Below are positions 61,882 through 64,000 of a stretch of DNA of 64,000 bases, in pieces. Under the pieces are notes generated by a model. That model made no database searches and was not told the DNA's origin. It saw only the letters and a program-made list of their open reading frames with translations. The stretch is from Streptomyces sp. NBC_00287. Its GTDB lineage: Bacteria > Actinomycetota > Actinomycetes > Streptomycetales > Streptomycetaceae. A program made the translations under genes and the position numbers. Position 1 is the stretch's first letter, and the number at the start of each line of letters is the position of its first letter. The stretch is from assembly GCF_036173105.1 (NCBI RefSeq), contig NZ_CP108053.1, positions 7,688,001-7,752,000 on the forward strand, in the 5' to 3' direction.

Positions 61882-62250
61882 ATGGCCGTGGAACCGCTGT
61901 CGCAGAAGGAGATCGAGGACCGCCTCGCGGAACTGCCGGGCTGGTCGCTCGACGGGGACCGCCTAGCGCGTTCCTACCGGCTGCCCTCGCACTTCTCGGC
62001 CACCGCGATGGTCGTCCACATCGCCCAGGTCCAGGAGGAGCTCGACCACCACTCCGACCTCACACTCGGTTACAACACCGTCTCCCTGACCGTGAACACG
62101 CACAGCGTGGGCGGCGCGGTCACCGAGAAGGACTTCGAGCTGGCACGAAGGGTCGAGGAGCTGGCTCCGGGGCACGGCGCCAAGACTCCGGGCCACGGCG
62201 CCAAGACTCCAGGGCACGGCGCCAAGGCTCCGGGTCACGGGGCCGAGTGA
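61882..62250 (+). CDS. 4a-hydroxytetrahydrobiopterin dehydratase (PCD/DCoH)
   Basis: 122 residues. PLSQKEIEDRLAELPGWSLDGDRLARSYRLPSHFSATAMVVHIAQVQEELDHHSDLTLGYNTV contains the catalytic His cluster of pterin dehydratases. It regenerates pterin cofactors in the cytoplasm. Beyond about residue 94 comes an unusual tail of four PGHGAK repeats. It ends 7 bases before the methyltransferase. Confidence 0.93.
   Translation: MAVEPLSQKEIEDRLAELPGWSLDGDRLARSYRLPSHFSATAMVVHIAQVQEELDHHSDLTLGYNTVSLTVNTHSVGGAVTEKDFELARRVEELAPGHGAKTPGHGAKTPGHGAKAPGHGAE
62164..62247 (+). repeat. four tandem 21-bp repeats in the dehydratase C-terminus
   Basis: Four adjoining 21-bp units, each encoding A/T-PGHGAK (last one ending in Glu), fill the end of the gene in frame. 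Differences are few. The tail is His- and Lys-bearing and flexible. Confidence 0.95.
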
Positions 62251-62257
62251 GGGGCGC

Positions 62258-63001
62258 GTGCTCGACTACGACAAGGAAGCCGACGCCTACGACTCCTCCC
62301 GCGGCGGTGAACCCCGGGCCGCGGCGGCTGCCGATGCGGTCCTCGGCCTGATCCCGGACAGTGCCGTGAGCCTCCTCGACCTGGCCTGCGGCACCGGCAT
62401 CGTCACCCGGCGGCTCATGGCGGCGCGGCCCGCGCTGCGGGTGACCGGCGCGGATCTGACGTACGGCATGGCCCGGATGGCCGCGGCCCGGCTGCCCGGT
62501 GCGGTGGTGCTGGCGGACAGCCGGCGGCTGCCCTTCGCCGACGGGACCTTCGACGCGGTGACCAGTGTGTGGCTGTTGCATCTGCTGGACCGGGGCGATG
62601 ATGTGGGCGCGGTCTTCGCCGAGTGCGCCCGGGTGCTGCGGCCCGGCGGGGTGTATGTGACCACCGTCGACAAGGCGGCCTCCCATGACGTCGGCAGCGA
62701 CATCGATGCCGTGCTCCTACCGCGCCCGCGCCGCCCCGCCCCGGATGCGGCGGCCCGCGTCGAGGCCCGCGCCGCCGAGCACGGTCTGGACCTCGTCGGC
62801 AGCGCGAGCTTCCCCGGCCTCGGTCAGGGCCGCAGCCCCCGTGGCACCGCGGCCGACCTGCGCCGCGGCTGGTTCACCCAGCTCCCGCCCGGCGGCCCGC
62901 TCACCGAACGCTTCGCCACCGAGCTGGAAACCCTCCCGGACCAGGACCGGCGGCGACCCGACCCGGTGTTCAGCGTGCGGGCGTTCCGGAAGCCCGGGTG
63001 A
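62258..63001 (+). CDS. class I SAM-dependent methyltransferase
   Basis: 247 residues from a GTG. YDKEADAYDSSRGG, motif I LLDLACGTGIVTRRLM near 40-55, GADLTYGMARMA and RVLRPGGVYVTTVDKAASHDVG match UbiE-like enzymes. Substrate unknown. Confidence 0.9.
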   Translation: MLDYDKEADAYDSSRGGEPRAAAAADAVLGLIPDSAVSLLDLACGTGIVTRRLMAARPALRVTGADLTYGMARMAAARLPGAVVLADSRRLPFADGTFDAVTSVWLLHLLDRGDDVGAVFAECARVLRPGGVYVTTVDKAASHDVGSDIDAVLLPRPRRPAPDAAARVEARAAEHGLDLVGSASFPGLGQGRSPRGTAADLRRGWFTQLPPGGPLTERFATELETLPDQDRRRPDPVFSVRAFRKPG

Positions 63002-63446
63002 ACTCCATGACCCAGTTGGTCAGCCAGGACTCGCCGCCGTCGAGGGAGAAGGCCTGCTCCCAGCGGGCCGTGGTGGCGGAGACGCCGGACCAGACGAACC
63101 GCACGCGCACGTCCTTGCCGTCGTGCGTGTCGTCGCCGTAGAACTCGCCGCGCTCGCCCTCGAAGCGGCCGAACACGGGCGGGAACAGCTTGCCGCTGCG
63201 GTTGGAGGACCAGTTGAGGGACCACAGCCCGGTCTCGTGGTCGAACAGCCGCAGGGTGAGCCCCTTCGCCCCGAGGTGCGGCATGTCGATCTCGTCGATG
63301 TTCGCGGCGCCGTCGAACAGGCTCCAGCAGCGCGAGGTGCTCGGGAACTCCTCCCAGTCGCTGTCCGGGTCGAGGAAGTCGGTACGGCGGCGGTGGTGGG
63401 CGTCCCAGTCGCCGTGGAAGAAGTCGAAGTCGTGGGCCGTGCTCAT
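62970..63446 (-). CDS. DUF1579-like protein
   Basis: 158 residues: FDFFHGDWDAHHRRRTDFLD at the start, SRCWSLFDGAANIDEIDMPHLGAKGLTLRLFDHETGLWSLNWSS and RWEQAFSLDGGESWLTNWVMEF at the end. This lipocalin-like beta pattern is common to DUF1579-type proteins of unknown function. Its ATG overlaps the upstream stop (ATGA). It converges with the methyltransferase by 32 bases. Confidence 0.75.
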   Translation of the reverse strand: MSTAHDFDFFHGDWDAHHRRRTDFLDPDSDWEEFPSTSRCWSLFDGAANIDEIDMPHLGAKGLTLRLFDHETGLWSLNWSSNRSGKLFPPVFGRFEGERGEFYGDDTHDGKDVRVRFVWSGVSATTARWEQAFSLDGGESWLTNWVMEFTRASGTPAR

Positions 63447-63922
63447 GAGCGGTCTCCTGTGGTTCCTTCGGGCAGGGAATCGGCCAAGTAGGCCTCGATG
63501 TCGGGGGTTTCGGGCGCGAGTATGTGCCGTACCCAGGCGTCCCGTTCGTGCAGGATCGGCGGCAGCTCCCAGACGCAGCCGATCCAGGGCAGCTCCGGCG
63601 TGATGAAGTGCGCCGGGTCGCGGTCCGGGCAGCCGAGGACCGGCTGGCCCGCCGCCGCGCCCCGGAAGTGCAGCACGTTGTCCCACACCCAGCTGTAGGC
63701 GTTGAGATAGGCGCCGTCGTCGCCGCCCCGGTGCAGTACGACGAAGGTCGCCGGGGGTGTGCCGTCCGGCTCCGGCAGCAGCTTCGGCAGGATCGCGTAC
63801 GCCGCCTCCGCCACCTCCGGCGCGATGCCGTCCGGGTCGGCGGTGACGTGGTAGCGCTTGATCCGCCGTCCCGCCACCTCGATCGGCGGCGGCACGGTCA
63901 GCAGTTTCTCCGTGAAGGGCAT
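63443..63922 (-). CDS. conserved hypothetical protein
   Basis: 159 residues: MPFTEKLLTVPPPIEVAGRRIKRYHVTADPDGI, FVVLHRGGDDGAYLNAYSWVWDNVLHFRGAAAGQPVLGCPD and PELPWIGCVWELPPILHERDAWVRHIL. No family name can be given with confidence. It is coupled to the DUF1579-like gene and divergent from a WYL-type regulator, which probably controls it. An in-frame GTG three codons upstream is possible. Confidence 0.75.
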   Translation of the reverse strand: MPFTEKLLTVPPPIEVAGRRIKRYHVTADPDGIAPEVAEAAYAILPKLLPEPDGTPPATFVVLHRGGDDGAYLNAYSWVWDNVLHFRGAAAGQPVLGCPDRDPAHFITPELPWIGCVWELPPILHERDAWVRHILAPETPDIEAYLADSLPEGTTGDRS

Positions 63923-63941
63923 GCGGTGCACGTTAGGACCG

Positions 63942-63968
63942 CTTCACTGACATCCTGTGTCAGTGAAG
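63942..63968. promoter_or_regulatory. perfect palindromic operator spanning the WYL regulator start
   Basis: Perfect 11-bp arms CTTCACTGACA (63942-63952) and TGTCAGTGAAG (63958-63968) with a 5-base centre. The GTG start of the regulator lies in the right arm, and the minus-strand gene begins 20 bp away, so binding would block both. Confidence 0.85.
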
Positions 63969-64000
63969 TCCAGCCGACTCGTCTCGATCCTCCTGCTGCT
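63963..64000 (+). CDS. WYL/YafY-family transcriptional regulator, 3' truncated by window
   Basis: Only 12 codons are visible: KSSRLVSILLLL after a GTG. This is the almost invariant start of DeoR-type HTH, WYL-domain regulators. The gene continues beyond the window. Confidence 0.75.
   Translation, partial: MKSSRLVSILLL

Overview
This window is chromosomal DNA of a high-GC actinobacterium, almost certainly a Streptomyces. Codon third positions are nearly all G or C, GTG and TTG starts are common, many genes overlap as ATGA or GTGA, and the gas-vesicle cluster has the actinomycete order gvpOAFGYZJLSK. F420-type oxidoreductases, a sigma-B-type sigma factor and DUF5753 regulators point the same way. 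No rRNA, tRNA, CRISPR array or intact insertion sequence was seen.

Layout. 1-2.2 kb: end of a GAF/PP2C/HATPase anti-sigma-type phosphatase and a methyltransferase. 2.2-8.3 kb: an iron- and heme-related surface locus. It holds four secreted or wall-anchored proteins, two with C-terminal LASTG sorting signals, one HtaA-like heme-binding protein, and a divergent HmuT lipoprotein; two near-perfect DtxR/DmdR-type iron boxes flank it. Three of the surface proteins share a domain that looks like the neocarzinostatin fold. 8.4-15.3 kb: a peptide-degradation run (M55 D-aminopeptidase, M20 peptidase, S9 prolyl-oligopeptidase-like, S66 LD-carboxypeptidase) and a secreted CocE-like hydrolase. 15.3-21.9 kb: small housekeeping genes, a broken SDR gene, and an F420 oxidoreductase/enolase-superfamily pair divergent from a type II NADH-dehydrogenase-like operon with transketolase and a LigD-type polymerase.

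24.7-29.7 kb: complete gas-vesicle operon. 29.7-36.2 kb: a methyltransferase, a PAP2-diacylglycerol kinase fusion, a histidine phosphatase, an ABC-F ATPase and an Rv2629/Vms1-like ribosome-associated protein. 36.2-43.4 kb: a stress island (catalase katE, PfpI, membrane protein, CBS, DUF2795, pyruvate-oxidase-like TPP enzyme, sigma-B-type sigma factor). It is visibly decaying: katE carries four separate lesions and the membrane-protein gene has a one-base frameshift. 43.5-56.2 kb: an anchored secreted protein, a pseudo-aminotransferase lacking its PLP lysine, two metallo-beta-lactamase-fold enzymes, DedA, a holin-like/phosphodiesterase fusion, a MoxR-VWA/metallopeptidase pair, OsmC, a CorA-like membrane protein with a TTA codon, and a glycerophosphodiesterase.

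56.3-64 kb: a second DnaK preceded by a HAIR-like operator, an orphan narJ, relics of a DUF574 methyltransferase beside a DUF5753 regulator, an MmyB-type regulator, a pterin dehydratase, a methyltransferase, two small coupled genes, and the start of a WYL-type regulator under a perfect palindrome.

The most unusual material is the iron-box-controlled set of neocarzinostatin-like surface proteins, the multiply hit katE with several kinds of short palindromic insert, and the structured leader plus upstream reading frame of the sigma-B-type gene.
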